Positions 24,672 to 33,475 of a DNA stretch of 64,000 bases are shown in pieces (positions within the stretch are counted from its first letter, which is position 1; every line of letters starts with the position of its first letter). Both the position numbers and the translations under genes were made by a program. The notes under the pieces are model-generated. The model searched no databases. It saw nothing but the letters and a program-made list of their open reading frames with translations, and had not been told where the DNA came from. The stretch comes from Mucilaginibacter pedocola (lineage in GTDB: Bacteria > Bacteroidota > Bacteroidia > Sphingobacteriales > Sphingobacteriaceae), in assembly GCF_002013915.1 (NCBI RefSeq), contig NZ_MBTF01000023.1, forward strand, positions 531,444 to 595,443, read 5' to 3'.

Positions 24672-25724
24672 TTAACGGTTATTATATTGCTCACTGTAGT
24701 ACTCCTGGTAATGGCCCGATGTTACATCGTTCAGCCATCCTTCATTAGCCAGGTACCAATCTACAGTTTTTTCTAATCCTTCTTCAAATGTAATTGATGG
24801 TTCCCAACCCAGCTCGGCCTTTAGCTTGGTGGCATCAATAGCGTAACGTAAATCGTGCCCGGCACGGTCGGTAACATAGGTTATCAATTTTGCCGATTCG
24901 CCTTCTTCGCGGCCCAGTTTTTTGTCTAATATAGTACAAAGCAACTTTATCAGGTCTATATTTTTCCATTCGTTATGGCCGCCAATATTGTAGGTAGTAC
25001 CAATAGCTGCCTTGTGGAATATTACATCAATGGCGCGGGCGTGGTCTTCCACCCAAAGCCAGTCGCGTACGTTTTCGCCTTTGCCGTATACAGGCACCGG
25101 TTTTTGCTGTTTAATATTGTTTATGGCTAATGGTATCAGCTTCTCGGGGAAGTGGAACGAGCCGTAGTTATTGCTGCAGTTTGATATTACTGCGGGCAGG
25201 CCGTAAGTATCGTGGTAAGCACGCACAAAATGGTCCGAACTTGCTTTTGAGGCCGAGTAGGGCGAGTGCGGATCGTAGGCCGTAGTTTCGGTAAACATAT
25301 CTGTTTCGCCCAATGTGCCGTAAACCTCATCTGTTGATACATGGTAAAAGCGTTTGCCTTCGTAATTGCCTTTCCAAATGTTTTTGGCAGCATTAAGCAG
25401 GTTTACGGTGCCCACTACGTTGGTCATCACAAATTCTAACGGGTTGGTTATCGAGCGGTCTACGTGCGATTCGGCAGCCAAATGTATTACCGCATCAGGC
25501 TGTTCCTGCTCAAATAAATTGTTGATGTAGGCCAAATCAACAATATCGCCTTTTACAAAGCGGTAGTTGGGCTCGTTCTCAATATCTTTTAAGTTGGCCA
25601 GGTTACCTGCATATGTAAGTTTGTCCAGGTTGATGATCTGGTATTGCGGATAGGTTTTTACGAAGCGGCGCACTACATGCGAACCTATAAAACCTGCCCC
25701 GCCGGTTATGATGATCTTTTTCAT
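24672..25724 (-). CDS. rfbB: dTDP-glucose 4,6-dehydratase
   Basis: RfbB converts dTDP-glucose to dTDP-4-keto-6-deoxyglucose for deoxysugars such as rhamnose. The 350-residue short-chain dehydrogenase has the NAD-binding GGAGFIGSHV at the start, STDEVYG (Thr, Asp, Glu of the dehydratase active site), the YSASKASSDH catalytic YxxxK, and NCSNNYG. These dehydratase residues separate it from simple epimerases. The rfbA, rfbC and rfbD genes are not in the window. Confidence 0.93.
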   Translation of the reverse strand: MKKIIITGGAGFIGSHVVRRFVKTYPQYQIINLDKLTYAGNLANLKDIENEPNYRFVKGDIVDLAYINNLFEQEQPDAVIHLAAESHVDRSITNPLEFVMTNVVGTVNLLNAAKNIWKGNYEGKRFYHVSTDEVYGTLGETDMFTETTAYDPHSPYSASKASSDHFVRAYHDTYGLPAVISNCSNNYGSFHFPEKLIPLAINNIKQQKPVPVYGKGENVRDWLWVEDHARAIDVIFHKAAIGTTYNIGGHNEWKNIDLIKLLCTILDKKLGREEGESAKLITYVTDRAGHDLRYAIDATKLKAELGWEPSITFEEGLEKTVDWYLANEGWLNDVTSGHYQEYYSEQYNNR

Positions 25725-25786
25725 TCGTTAAATTGAAAGCCGATGTTTAACAACAGACAACAACATCAGCCCGTTAATGTGTTTTT

Positions 25787-26809
25787 TTATTGTAAAGGGT
25801 TTTCGGCAATATATTTTTCCCAGTTCCAGGCCGATGCCATCATGGTGTTTACATCCAGCTCGGTTTTCCAGCCCAGTTGGTTGGTAGATTTAGTTACATC
25901 GCCCCAAACCTGCTCCACATCGCCTGCGCGGGCAGGGCCTATCCGGTAATTCAATTTCACACCGGTGGTTTCTTCAAAGGCCTTTATTACCTCCAGTACC
26001 GATGTACCCTTGCCTGTGCCAATGTTAAACATATCATAGCCTTTAAAACTATCCTTTTCGGCAAGTTTTAAGGCGGCAACGTGTGCTTTGGCTAAATCGA
26101 CTACGTGTATGTAGTCGCGGATGTTGCTGCCATCGGGCGTGTTGTATTGGTCGCCAAAAACGGTGAGCATTTCGCGTTTGCCAATAGCGGTTTGGGTAAT
26201 AAACGGCACCAGGTTTTGTGGCACGCCAATAGGCAACTCGCCTATCAGCGCACTTTCGTGGGCACCAACCGGGTTAAAGTAACGCAACGAGATAATTTTA
26301 TAAGTACTGCCTGCGGCAATAACATCCTGCAAAATTTCTTCGGCTATTTGCTTGGTATTGCCATATGGCGATTGCGCCGGTTTCACAGGCGCATCTTCGG
26401 TAACGGGCAATACATCGGGCTGGCCATAAACGGTGCAGCTTGATGAGAATATGAAGTTAAGCGGTTTGCCCTCGTAAGCATTTAAAATATTCACCAGGGA
26501 GAAAAAGTTATTGCGGTAATATTTCAACGGCAGTTTTACCGATTCGCCAACCGCTTTGGAGGCCGCAAAATGTATGATGCCGCCAACTTCGGGTTCTTGC
26601 GCTGCAAAGTTTTTTACAGCAGCTTCGTCGCAAAGGTCAAACTGGTAAAGCGGTGGCTCGTAGCCGATGATCTTAGCCAACTGGCCAAGGATTTTGATGC
26701 TCGAGTTAGAAAGGTCGTCTACTATAATAGGGTCGTAGCCGGCATTCACCAATTCAACAACGGTGTGCGAGCCAATAAAACCTAAACCTCCGGTAACTAA
26801 TATTTTCAT
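25787..26809 (-). CDS. galE: UDP-glucose 4-epimerase
   Basis: GalE interconverts UDP-glucose and UDP-galactose using bound NAD. The 340-residue protein has VTGGLGFIGSHT at the N-terminus, FSSSCTVYGQP, and the catalytic Tyr in PYGNTKQIAEE; YFNPVGAH and the IRDYIHVVDLA motif are typical of GalE. I chose the ATG at 26809, because the eleven upstream residues are not family-like. It lies in the sugar-nucleotide operon, 62 bases before rfbB. A perfect hairpin separates it from the preceding UDP-glucuronate decarboxylase gene. Confidence 0.93.
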   Translation of the reverse strand: MKILVTGGLGFIGSHTVVELVNAGYDPIIVDDLSNSSIKILGQLAKIIGYEPPLYQFDLCDEAAVKNFAAQEPEVGGIIHFAASKAVGESVKLPLKYYRNNFFSLVNILNAYEGKPLNFIFSSSCTVYGQPDVLPVTEDAPVKPAQSPYGNTKQIAEEILQDVIAAGSTYKIISLRYFNPVGAHESALIGELPIGVPQNLVPFITQTAIGKREMLTVFGDQYNTPDGSNIRDYIHVVDLAKAHVAALKLAEKDSFKGYDMFNIGTGKGTSVLEVIKAFEETTGVKLNYRIGPARAGDVEQVWGDVTKSTNQLGWKTELDVNTMMASAWNWEKYIAENPLQ

Positions 26810-26828
26810 GATAGGGCTTTTGTATAAA

Positions 26829-26862
26829 GCTAAGCCTTGCAATGGTTATTGCAAGGCTTAGC
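26829..26862 (-). terminator. 15-bp perfect hairpin between decarboxylase gene and galE
   Basis: GCTAAGCCTTGCAAT and ATTGCAAGGCTTAGC pair perfectly around GGTT. It may end or attenuate transcription between the two co-directional genes. No T-run of five or more follows on the minus strand. Confidence 0.6.
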
Positions 26863-26867
26863 GGTTA

Positions 26868-27860
26868 TTATTTGTTATAGGTTGTAAAATCTTTATGTTC
26901 TACTTTTTCCAGCACATCTTTTGGCAACGATTTAAAATACTCGTAAGTTATTTTTAAACCTTCTGCACGCGATACCTTAGGTTCCCAGCCCAAAATGGCC
27001 CTGGCTTTGGTAATATCCGGGCGGCGTTGTTTAGGATCATCGGTAGGTAGTTCTTTATAAACCATTTTTTGCGAAGTGCCGGTTAGTTTAATGATCTCTT
27101 CGCCAAACTCTTTAATGGTAATTTCGCTGGGGTTACCAATATTCATAGGTAAAGCATAATCGCTGAACAGCAGGCGGTAAATGCCTTCTATCAAATCGTC
27201 CACATAGCAGAACGAGCGGGTTTGCGAACCATCGCCAAATACGGTTAAGTCCTCACCGCGGATGGCCTGGCCTATGAATGCCGGCAGTACACGGCCATCA
27301 TTCAGGCGCATGCGCGGGCCATAAGTGTTAAATATCCTTACAATGCGCGTTTCTACGCCGTGGAAGGTATGGTAAGCCATGGTGATTGATTCCTGGAAAC
27401 GCTTAGCTTCATCATACACACCACGCGGGCCTACGGTATTTACGTTGCCCCAGTATTCTTCGGGCTGCGGGTTTACGCTTGGGTCGCCGTAAATTTCTGA
27501 TGTAGAGGCAATAAGCATACGCGCTTTTTTGTGGCGGGCAAGGCCAAGCAGGTTATGCGTACCTAACGAACCTACTTTAAGCGTTTGGATAGGTATTTTT
27601 AAGTAATCGATAGGGCTTGCAGGCGATGCAAAGTGCAGGATGTAATCCAGCTCACCGGGTACATACACAAAAGTAGAAACATCGTGATTATAGAACTCGA
27701 AGTTCTCGAGTTTAAACAAATGTTCGATATTGCGCAGGTCGCCTGTGATCAGGTTGTCCATCGCAATTACATGAAAATCTTCTTTGATGAACCTGTCGCA
27801 CAGGTGCGAGCCCAGAAAGCCGGCCGCCCCGGTTATTAAAATACGTTTACGCGTTGCCAT
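26868..27860 (-). CDS. UDP-glucuronic acid decarboxylase (UXS-type)
   Basis: The 330-residue SDR enzyme resembles UDP-xylose synthases, which convert UDP-glucuronate to UDP-xylose. Signatures are ITGAAGFLGSHLCDRF, DYILHFASPASP, LIASTSEIYGDP, the catalytic Tyr/Lys in GVYDEAKRFQE, and RIFNTYGPRM. The substitution ASPASP and the YDEAK form are typical of UXS rather than GalE. It is first in a minus-strand run with galE, rfbB and the PHP phosphatase, so it probably supplies a pentose for capsule or exopolysaccharide. Confidence 0.9.
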   Translation of the reverse strand: MATRKRILITGAAGFLGSHLCDRFIKEDFHVIAMDNLITGDLRNIEHLFKLENFEFYNHDVSTFVYVPGELDYILHFASPASPIDYLKIPIQTLKVGSLGTHNLLGLARHKKARMLIASTSEIYGDPSVNPQPEEYWGNVNTVGPRGVYDEAKRFQESITMAYHTFHGVETRIVRIFNTYGPRMRLNDGRVLPAFIGQAIRGEDLTVFGDGSQTRSFCYVDDLIEGIYRLLFSDYALPMNIGNPSEITIKEFGEEIIKLTGTSQKMVYKELPTDDPKQRRPDITKARAILGWEPKVSRAEGLKITYEYFKSLPKDVLEKVEHKDFTTYNK

Positions 27861-27996
27861 TAAATTTTGTTTTTTGTTTTTCGTTGCAAACCTCCTGCCA
27901 AGGTTATGATATGGTAAATGCAGTTAACATAGCGCCGTACCAGTAATAAGTTGTTACTTTTACTGCCCGACGAAGATAATAATTACAATCAGAAAA

Positions 27997-29211
27997 ATGC
28001 TTTTACTATACAACATTGGCATCACGTTATACTACCTGCTGGTGTATATAGTTTCAATTTTTAATAATAAAGCAAAATTATGGTTAAGCGGGCGCCAAAA
28101 GCAGCACGTGCAGCCTTTAAACAAGAGCATTTGGTTTCATTTTGCATCGCTGGGCGAGTTTGAGCAGGGGCGCCCCGTGCTGGAAAAAATGAGGAATATG
28201 TACCCCGACGTTCCCGTGGTAGTAACATTCTTTTCGCCCTCGGGCTACGAGGTGCGCAAGAACACGCCCCTTGCCGATGCGGTTTATTACCTGCCATTGG
28301 ATACCTCTAAGAATGCTGCCCGTTTTATTGCCACCATTAATCCTACAATGGCCGTTTTTACCAAGTACGAGTACTGGTACCACTATTTTAACCAACTGCA
28401 TAAAAGGCATGTGCCCCTATACATCATATCGGGCATATTTAGGCCGGGGCAGGTGTTTTTTAAATGGTATGGCGGGCTGCACCGCAAAATGCTGAAAATG
28501 GTTACATGGTTTTTTGTGCAGGATGCCGATAGCAAACACCTGCTGCAGGGGCTTGGCAAATCTAACATCACCATTAGTGGCGATACCCGCTTTGACAGGG
28601 TATGGGCAAACGCACAGGCGCCAAAGCCACTGCCCGAAGTTGTAGCATTTAAAGGCGATAGCAAACTATTTATTGCAGGAAGCACCTGGCCCGCCGATGA
28701 GGCCTTGCTGGCTAAACTGATCGTGAAATACCCCGACTGGAAATTCATTTTAGCCCCACACGAAATAGGGGTGGATAAGATAAACCATTTGGAAAGCCTG
28801 CTGCCGAAGGATAGCACAATTAAGTTTTCCAATATCTCAAATCTCACATCTGGTATCTCAAATCTTATCATTGATAATATTGGTATTCTTTCCTCGCTTT
28901 ACCAATATGCAGATGTTGCTTACATAGGCGGCGGCTTTGGTGCAGGCATACACAATACGCTGGAAGCTGCGGCCTTTGGCATGCCGGTAATATTTGGCCC
29001 TAAGTACGATAAATTTAAAGAGGCGAGGGATATGATAGGCCTGCAATGCGCCTTCAGCATCAATACCGAAGAAGAATTACTGGCCGTGGCAGGTAGTTTA
29101 ATGGATGATGAGATATCGCGTTTCAGGACAGCAAAAGTGGCACAGCGGTATGTGGAGCAGAATATTGGGGCAACGGATGCTATTGTGAAGTATATTAAAG
29201 AGAAGCATTAA
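27997..29211 (+). CDS. waaA: 3-deoxy-D-manno-octulosonic acid transferase (KdtA/WaaA)
   Basis: WaaA adds Kdo to lipid A precursor at the inner membrane. The 404-residue protein has an N-terminal membrane anchor (residues about 2-22), then IWFHFASLGEFEQGRPV (family motif with catalytic Glu), a central SGDTRFDRVW, and the C-terminal donor site YIGGGFGAGIHNTLEAAAFG with PVIFGPKY. Between the two domains the coding sequence contains a five-unit heptad word array (28832-28866, ATATCTC type), encoding NISNLTSGISN just before LIIDNIG. The array is in frame and the downstream motifs are intact, so the protein is probably functional. Confidence 0.9.
   Translation: MLLLYNIGITLYYLLVYIVSIFNNKAKLWLSGRQKQHVQPLNKSIWFHFASLGEFEQGRPVLEKMRNMYPDVPVVVTFFSPSGYEVRKNTPLADAVYYLPLDTSKNAARFIATINPTMAVFTKYEYWYHYFNQLHKRHVPLYIISGIFRPGQVFFKWYGGLHRKMLKMVTWFFVQDADSKHLLQGLGKSNITISGDTRFDRVWANAQAPKPLPEVVAFKGDSKLFIAGSTWPADEALLAKLIVKYPDWKFILAPHEIGVDKINHLESLLPKDSTIKFSNISNLTSGISNLIIDNIGILSSLYQYADVAYIGGGFGAGIHNTLEAAAFGMPVIFGPKYDKFKEARDMIGLQCAFSINTEEELLAVAGSLMDDEISRFRTAKVAQRYVEQNIGATDAIVKYIKEKH
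28832..28866. repeat. Heptad word array inside waaA
   Basis: Five consecutive units: ATATCTC, AAATCTC, ACATCTG, GTATCTC, AAATCTT. It is flanked by CCAATATC (near 28829) and GATAATATTGG (28873-28883), which are partly complementary. It is the only array of this type inside a gene. Confidence 0.65.
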
Positions 29212-29215
29212 CTTG

Positions 29216-29321
29216 GTAGAGACGCAATACTTTGCGTCTCCGATAGGACAAGAGAACGAAATGCATTGTTGCTTTGCAACGGTAATTTGCATTAGGGAGA
29301 CGCAAGGTATTGCGTCTCTAC
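29216..29321. repeat. GTAGAGACGCAATAC inverted-repeat element, copy 1
   Basis: The left end GTAGAGACGCAATACTTTGC and right end, reverse complement GTAGAGACGCAATACC, are near-perfect inverted repeats about 65 bases apart; the inner sequence includes GCATTGTTGC and GCAACGG. A related copy is at 41228-41291. Confidence 0.75.
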
Positions 29322-29435
29322 AAAAAATATAACCGCTTGCAAGGCTCTGTGCCTCTTTTTGTTTTTCTCTCTGTGTCCTCTTTGGTAAAATAACCCACCA
29401 TTCAAAACCCTTCATTTTTTCTTAATATTGCCGCC

Positions 29436-30254
29436 ATGGGTTTTTTAGATATTCCGGGGCTGGGCAAGGCGCATTATCACGAGTATGGCAGCGGCAGTAA
29501 ACCCCTGCTGGCCTTCCATGGTTACGGGATGACGGGCAGGCAGTTCCACGTACTGGAAAACTCCATTCTGAAAGATTACCGCGTTTACGGTTTCGACCAT
29601 TTCTTTCATGGCGAGAGCAAGCTAAGCGGTTGGAGCGAACAGCAAATTACTGCCGGTATGCCCAAAGCCATGGTGAAGGGCTATGTTGAGGAATGGTTTA
29701 AACTGTATGGCAGGCAACGCTTCTCGGTAATGGGTTATTCTATCGGTGCCAACCTGGCGCTGATACTATTGGAAGAATATGCCGGCCTGATAGATGAAAT
29801 TATACTGATGGCACCCGATGGGCTCTCGGTTTATAAAGGCTTCGATTTTTTGGCCAATAAACCCGCAGGGCGCTTGTTTTTTAAAACCGTTACCAAAAGC
29901 AAATGGCTGGCACCGGGACTGATAAAAGGGCTGAAGAAAGTTGGCTTTATTGATGAAAGCCTTTTTAATATTGCTTATAACGAGATAGATACCGAACAAA
30001 AGCGGCAGGATGTGTATTATACCCTAAACCTCATCCGCTTGCTGAAACCCGATACCGCAAAAGTTGCCGAACTGATAAACAAGTACGATATAAAATGCCG
30101 GCTGATATTCGGTAAAAGCGATAACCTATTTCCGATGAAAGCCGCTATGCCTTTTTTGAGTACGCTGGATAACCCCGATGTGCACGAAGTTGAACTGGGG
30201 CACTGGCTGGTGGTGAAACAATTGGATGAGTATTTAGTAAATTTACGCCAATGA
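29436..30254 (+). CDS. Alpha/beta-hydrolase
   Basis: The 272-residue protein is an alpha/beta hydrolase. LAFHGYGMTGR supplies the oxyanion hole, VMGYSIGANLA the nucleophile elbow (Ser in GYSIG), the acid is likely Asp in FGKSDNLFP, and the His is in LGHWLVV. No signal peptide is present. It overlaps the following acyltransferase gene by four bases (ATGA), so it leads a five-gene operon with two acyltransferases, a glycosyltransferase and CruF. A role in lipid or carotenoid-ester metabolism is inference from this context. Confidence 0.82.
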   Translation: MGFLDIPGLGKAHYHEYGSGSKPLLAFHGYGMTGRQFHVLENSILKDYRVYGFDHFFHGESKLSGWSEQQITAGMPKAMVKGYVEEWFKLYGRQRFSVMGYSIGANLALILLEEYAGLIDEIILMAPDGLSVYKGFDFLANKPAGRLFFKTVTKSKWLAPGLIKGLKKVGFIDESLFNIAYNEIDTEQKRQDVYYTLNLIRLLKPDTAKVAELINKYDIKCRLIFGKSDNLFPMKAAMPFLSTLDNPDVHEVELGHWLVVKQLDEYLVNLRQ

Positions 30255-30877
30255 TAGCCGCCCGCCGCAAGAAATTCCTGGCTGATGCCTTTGCTAAATA
30301 CATGCACTACCGCATGCGCAAAACCTTTAACCGGCTGCAGGTGGTGAACCCTATTACGCCTAAACCCGGCCACTCGGTACTGCTGCTTTGTAACCATTTT
30401 GGCTGGTGGGACGGGCTTTGGGCCAATTACTTGGCCTACTGGCACCTCAAACGGAAATCGTACATTATGATGCAGGAAGATCATCTACTGGCGCGTATGT
30501 GGCTGAACCATTGCGGGGCATTTTCGATCAACCGAAGCTCGCGCGAGATGATACGCTCGTTGCAGCATGCCGCCGATATTTTGAACGATGCCGAAAACCT
30601 GGTGATCGTTTTTCCGCAGGGCGAACTGATATCTAACCATACCACCGAGATAAAAGTGGAGAAAGGCATCGAACGCCTCATCAAAAACATAAAAGGCCCT
30701 TGCCATATTATTTACAGCTGTGCACTGATCGAATATTTCGAGAGCCTGAAACCATCGGTATATTTTCACCTGCTGGATCTGGGGGTAGCAGGCGAGTTAA
30801 GCTTTAATGAGATAGACGAAAAGATAAGTGCCTTTCACCGGCAGGCTTTGAAGGACCAGGTAAACGTAGCCCACTGA
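30251..30877 (+). CDS. PlsC-like acyltransferase
   Basis: The 208-residue protein contains the HX4D acyltransferase box, CNHFGWWDG, near residue 45, and FPQGELISNH, corresponding to the FPEG-type acyl-acceptor motif. The N-terminal residues may form an amphipathic helix. It is a paralogue of the next gene, and both are shorter than typical PlsC (240 residues). The acceptor may be a lysophospholipid or, from context, a glycosylated carotenoid. Confidence 0.78.
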   Translation: MIAARRKKFLADAFAKYMHYRMRKTFNRLQVVNPITPKPGHSVLLLCNHFGWWDGLWANYLAYWHLKRKSYIMMQEDHLLARMWLNHCGAFSINRSSREMIRSLQHAADILNDAENLVIVFPQGELISNHTTEIKVEKGIERLIKNIKGPCHIIYSCALIEYFESLKPSVYFHLLDLGVAGELSFNEIDEKISAFHRQALKDQVNVAH

Positions 30878-30880
30878 CGC

Positions 30881-31510
30881 ATGCTGTACCCTAAAAACAA
30901 TGCATTAATGAAGTGGGTATTTGATACCTATGTGAAGCGGCTGGTGGGCAAAACCTTTCACGAGTTTTTGTATAACGAGGTGGGGGTTGACAGCAATAAG
31001 TCGGTGCTGTTGGTAGCCAACCACTTCAGTTTTTGGGATGGGCTGATATTATACATCCTGAACATGAAACTGCTGCATAAGAAGTTCCATGTAATGATAC
31101 TGGAAGATACCGCAAAGCGCGAAGGAATGCTGCGGTATGCAGGGGCATTTTCGGTAAGCAAGAATTCACGGGACGTGCTCGAATCATTAAATTATGCAGC
31201 GGAAATATTGAACCAGCCGGGCAACCTGCTGCTGATGTTTCCGCAGGGTAAACTATATTCAAACTTTGTAAGCCGGGTTACTTTTGAACAGGGTTTGCTG
31301 AAGGTGATGCAAAAGGCAGAAGGGAAATTTCAGCTATTGTTCGCCGCAACTTTTATTCAGTATTTTAAACATAAAAAGCCCTCGGTAACCGTTTACCTAA
31401 AGGCTGATGACAAGGGGCGCGGTTATCAAACTATTGATGAGCTGCAAAGCGCTTACCAGCAGCATTACGATGCCGCCAAACTGCAACAAACCGAAATTGA
31501 TATAAAGTGA
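30881..31510 (+). CDS. PlsC-like acyltransferase, paralogue
   Basis: A 209-residue acyltransferase with ANHFSFWDG (HX4D) and MFPQGKLYSN. It shares length, motif spacing and the NSRDVLESLNYAAEILN-type helix with the preceding gene (SSREMIRSLQHAADILN there), so the two arose by tandem duplication. Its start follows the preceding stop by three bases, and its stop overlaps the GTG start of the glycosyltransferase gene. Function as for the preceding gene. Confidence 0.78.
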   Translation: MLYPKNNALMKWVFDTYVKRLVGKTFHEFLYNEVGVDSNKSVLLVANHFSFWDGLILYILNMKLLHKKFHVMILEDTAKREGMLRYAGAFSVSKNSRDVLESLNYAAEILNQPGNLLLMFPQGKLYSNFVSRVTFEQGLLKVMQKAEGKFQLLFAATFIQYFKHKKPSVTVYLKADDKGRGYQTIDELQSAYQQHYDAAKLQQTEIDIK

Positions 31511-32601
31511 TCGTAGTACTGCTTATTGTATTTATTTTCCTCATCCTGCGCTTTACGGTAACGCTGTTCAATTTTTTATCGAACCCCAAACTGCCGCATA
31601 TTGGCAAGCATTATACCGATAAGGTATCTATACTTATTCCCGCCCGTAATGAGGAGCGGGATATTTTGGCCTTGCTACAATCGATACACCAACAGGATTA
31701 TACCGATTACGAAGTGCTGGTGCTCGACGACAATTCTACCGATAACACCTATCAAATTTGCGCCGACTTTGCTGCAAAGCATCATCAGTTTAAAGTGATA
31801 AAAGGTAAAGCCTTGCCCACGGGTTGGTTGGGCAAAAACTATGCATGCCACCAACTGGCGCAGCAGGCAAGCGGGCGGTATTTTTTGTTTTTAGATGCCG
31901 ATGAGGTGGTGCACAACGGGCTTCTGAATAGTGCCGTGCACCGCATGAAGCTGCGTGGCTTAAGTTTGCTTAGCCTGTTCACCAACCAAACCATGCTCAG
32001 CGCAGGCGAGCAAATGGTGGTACCGCTGATGCACTATATTTTGCTTAATCTGCTGCCCCTGCGGCTGGTTTACCTGGTGCGCAGTGCTTCGGTTGCTGCG
32101 GCCAGCGGCCAGTTTATGCTTTTTGATGCTGATAACTACCGCGAGTACCATTGGCACCAACTGGCAAAAAACAAGGTGGTAGAGGATGTAGAGATTATGA
32201 AACTGGTAAAAGCAGCCAAACTGAACGGCGAAGCTTTGCTGGCTAACGGAATGATCAATTGCCGCATGTATACCGGCTATAACGAGGCAGTAAATGGCTT
32301 CGGCAAAAACTTTTTGGCAGCCTTCAATTATAATATATTTGGCTTTATGGCTTACCTGCTGCTGATTATTGGCGGACCAGCCCTAATTATCATGACCATG
32401 AACCTGAACCTCGTTTTTATCATGATGGGGCTGATACTGCTCTCGCGGGTAATGATATCGCTATCGGCCGGGCAAAGCCCGCTCCGGAATATTTTTCTGC
32501 ATCCTATTCAGATGCTCAGCCTGCTGGTTATCGGCTTCACTTCTATACAAAAGCACCTCACTAAAACCACCGAATGGAAAGGCCGCAAAATTTCGGTATA
32601 A
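31507..32601 (+). CDS. Family 2 glycosyltransferase, CruG-like
   Basis: This 364-residue GT2 protein has an N-terminal membrane segment (residues 2-22), the GT-A domain with SILIPARNEE, VLVLDDNSTDNT and the metal-binding FLDADEVV, and TGWLGKNYACHQLA, characteristic of CruG and HpnB-like transferases. About three C-terminal membrane segments follow (residues 275-345). In cyanobacteria CruG glycosylates the 2'-hydroxyl of myxol beside CruF. Here CruF is the next gene and overlaps by 28 bases, which strongly supports a carotenoid 2'-O-glycosyltransferase role. The start codon is GTG. Confidence 0.8.
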   Translation: MIVVLLIVFIFLILRFTVTLFNFLSNPKLPHIGKHYTDKVSILIPARNEERDILALLQSIHQQDYTDYEVLVLDDNSTDNTYQICADFAAKHHQFKVIKGKALPTGWLGKNYACHQLAQQASGRYFLFLDADEVVHNGLLNSAVHRMKLRGLSLLSLFTNQTMLSAGEQMVVPLMHYILLNLLPLRLVYLVRSASVAAASGQFMLFDADNYREYHWHQLAKNKVVEDVEIMKLVKAAKLNGEALLANGMINCRMYTGYNEAVNGFGKNFLAAFNYNIFGFMAYLLLIIGGPALIIMTMNLNLVFIMMGLILLSRVMISLSAGQSPLRNIFLHPIQMLSLLVIGFTSIQKHLTKTTEWKGRKISV

Positions 32602-33218
32602 ACCCTCGTATTGCCGTGGTGGTTATTATCCTGTTCCATATCGTAGGGCTGGTAGGGTTAATGCTGCCCGTAACTCGCCCGCTATTTTTGCAGATAGTGC
32701 CCTGGCATTTGCTGCTGATGTTTTTGGTGATTGTATTTGGGCACAACTACATCAATAAAAAGTTTATCGCTTTTTTAGTCGTCACATTTTTAGGCGGGAT
32801 ATTGGCAGAATGGATTGGCGTGCACAAACAGTGGCTGTTCGGCCATTATGCTTACGGCCCAACATTGGGCACGAAGGTTTTTGATATTCCGCTCACTATC
32901 GGCATCAACTGGTTTTTGCTGGTTTACGCCACTGGCGTTACCATGCAGCGAAGCCGGTTGAAAAGCATGTTTGCCCGGGTAGTTGTTGGTGCTTTGTTAC
33001 TGGTACTGCTCGACCTGTTGATAGAGCCCGTAGCCATCCGTTTCGATTACTGGCAATGGGCCGACAATATTATCCCCCTGAAAAATTATTACTGCTGGTT
33101 TTTGGTAAGCGCAGTAATGCTGCTCGCATTTGAGAAAGCCGGTTTTAAGAAACAAAGTATAGTAGCGCCGGTATTGTTGGCAACGGAGTTTGTGTTTTTT
33201 GGGGTGTTGGTTATCTGA
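32574..33218 (+). CDS. cruF: Carotenoid 1,2-hydratase-type membrane protein (CruF)
   Basis: The 214-residue protein has about six membrane segments and the DUF422/CruF features: EWIGVHKQWLFGHYAYGP near residue 82, PLTIGINWFLLVYA, and LLDLLIEPVAIRFDYWQW. CruF hydrates the psi end of gamma-carotene-type molecules to give a 1'-hydroxyl. The gene lies in a tightly packed operon with the CruG-like transferase. The TGA stop is within a dispersed repeat, ATCTGAACCATGATGCG. Confidence 0.85.
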   Translation: MERPQNFGINPRIAVVVIILFHIVGLVGLMLPVTRPLFLQIVPWHLLLMFLVIVFGHNYINKKFIAFLVVTFLGGILAEWIGVHKQWLFGHYAYGPTLGTKVFDIPLTIGINWFLLVYATGVTMQRSRLKSMFARVVVGALLLVLLDLLIEPVAIRFDYWQWADNIIPLKNYYCWFLVSAVMLLAFEKAGFKKQSIVAPVLLATEFVFFGVLVI

Positions 33219-33303
33219 ACCATGATGCGCTTGATTTGAGGATTATCTGATGCAGGTAGGCAAAATCAGAGAATCCTTTAATCCCAAGAATCAAGGTTCA
33301 GAA
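33217..33303. repeat. CTGAACCATGATG repeat pair
   Basis: The left end CTGAACCATGATGCGCTTGA is the reverse complement of 680-699 and supplies the CruF stop codon. The right end includes AATCAAGGTTCAG, forming an inverted pair with the left CTGAACC. A third copy is at 55206. Confidence 0.6.
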
Positions 33304-33308
33304 AAAAA

Positions 33309-33391
33309 GCGATAGGGATAGGAGTGGATATCGGCCCGTGTGTAATGCCTGCAGGCGTATGAGCGCATAGCCCGGGCTGAAAAGCATCGCC
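33309..33391. repeat. GCGTTAGGGATAGGAGCGG family, copy 2 (diverged)
   Basis: GCGATAGGGATAGGAGTGG and GCATAGCCCGGGCTGAAAAGCATCGCC resemble the two ends of the element at 761-860; the middle is shorter. Confidence 0.55.
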
Positions 33392-33412
33392 ATTAATTAT
33401 CCATCATTGAAA

Positions 33413-33448
33413 TTTCAACTTTTTTAACTTTTCATCAACCTTTCTAAC
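33413..33448. repeat. Nonamer word array, CTTTCTAAC type
   Basis: Words TTTCAAC, TTTTTTAAC, TTCATCAAC (with two extra T) and CTTTCTAAC follow one another upstream of ispH. The same words form the right arm of the array at 51451-51485. Confidence 0.55.
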
Positions 33449-33461
33449 TAAAATAAATCCG

Positions 33462-33469
33462 TAATTTTG
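33462..33469 (+). promoter_or_regulatory. -7 element for ispH
   Basis: TAATTTTG matches TAnnTTTG and lies only seven bases before the chosen ATG at 33476, which implies a nearly leaderless transcript. Confidence 0.45.
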
Positions 33470-33475
33470 TACCAA

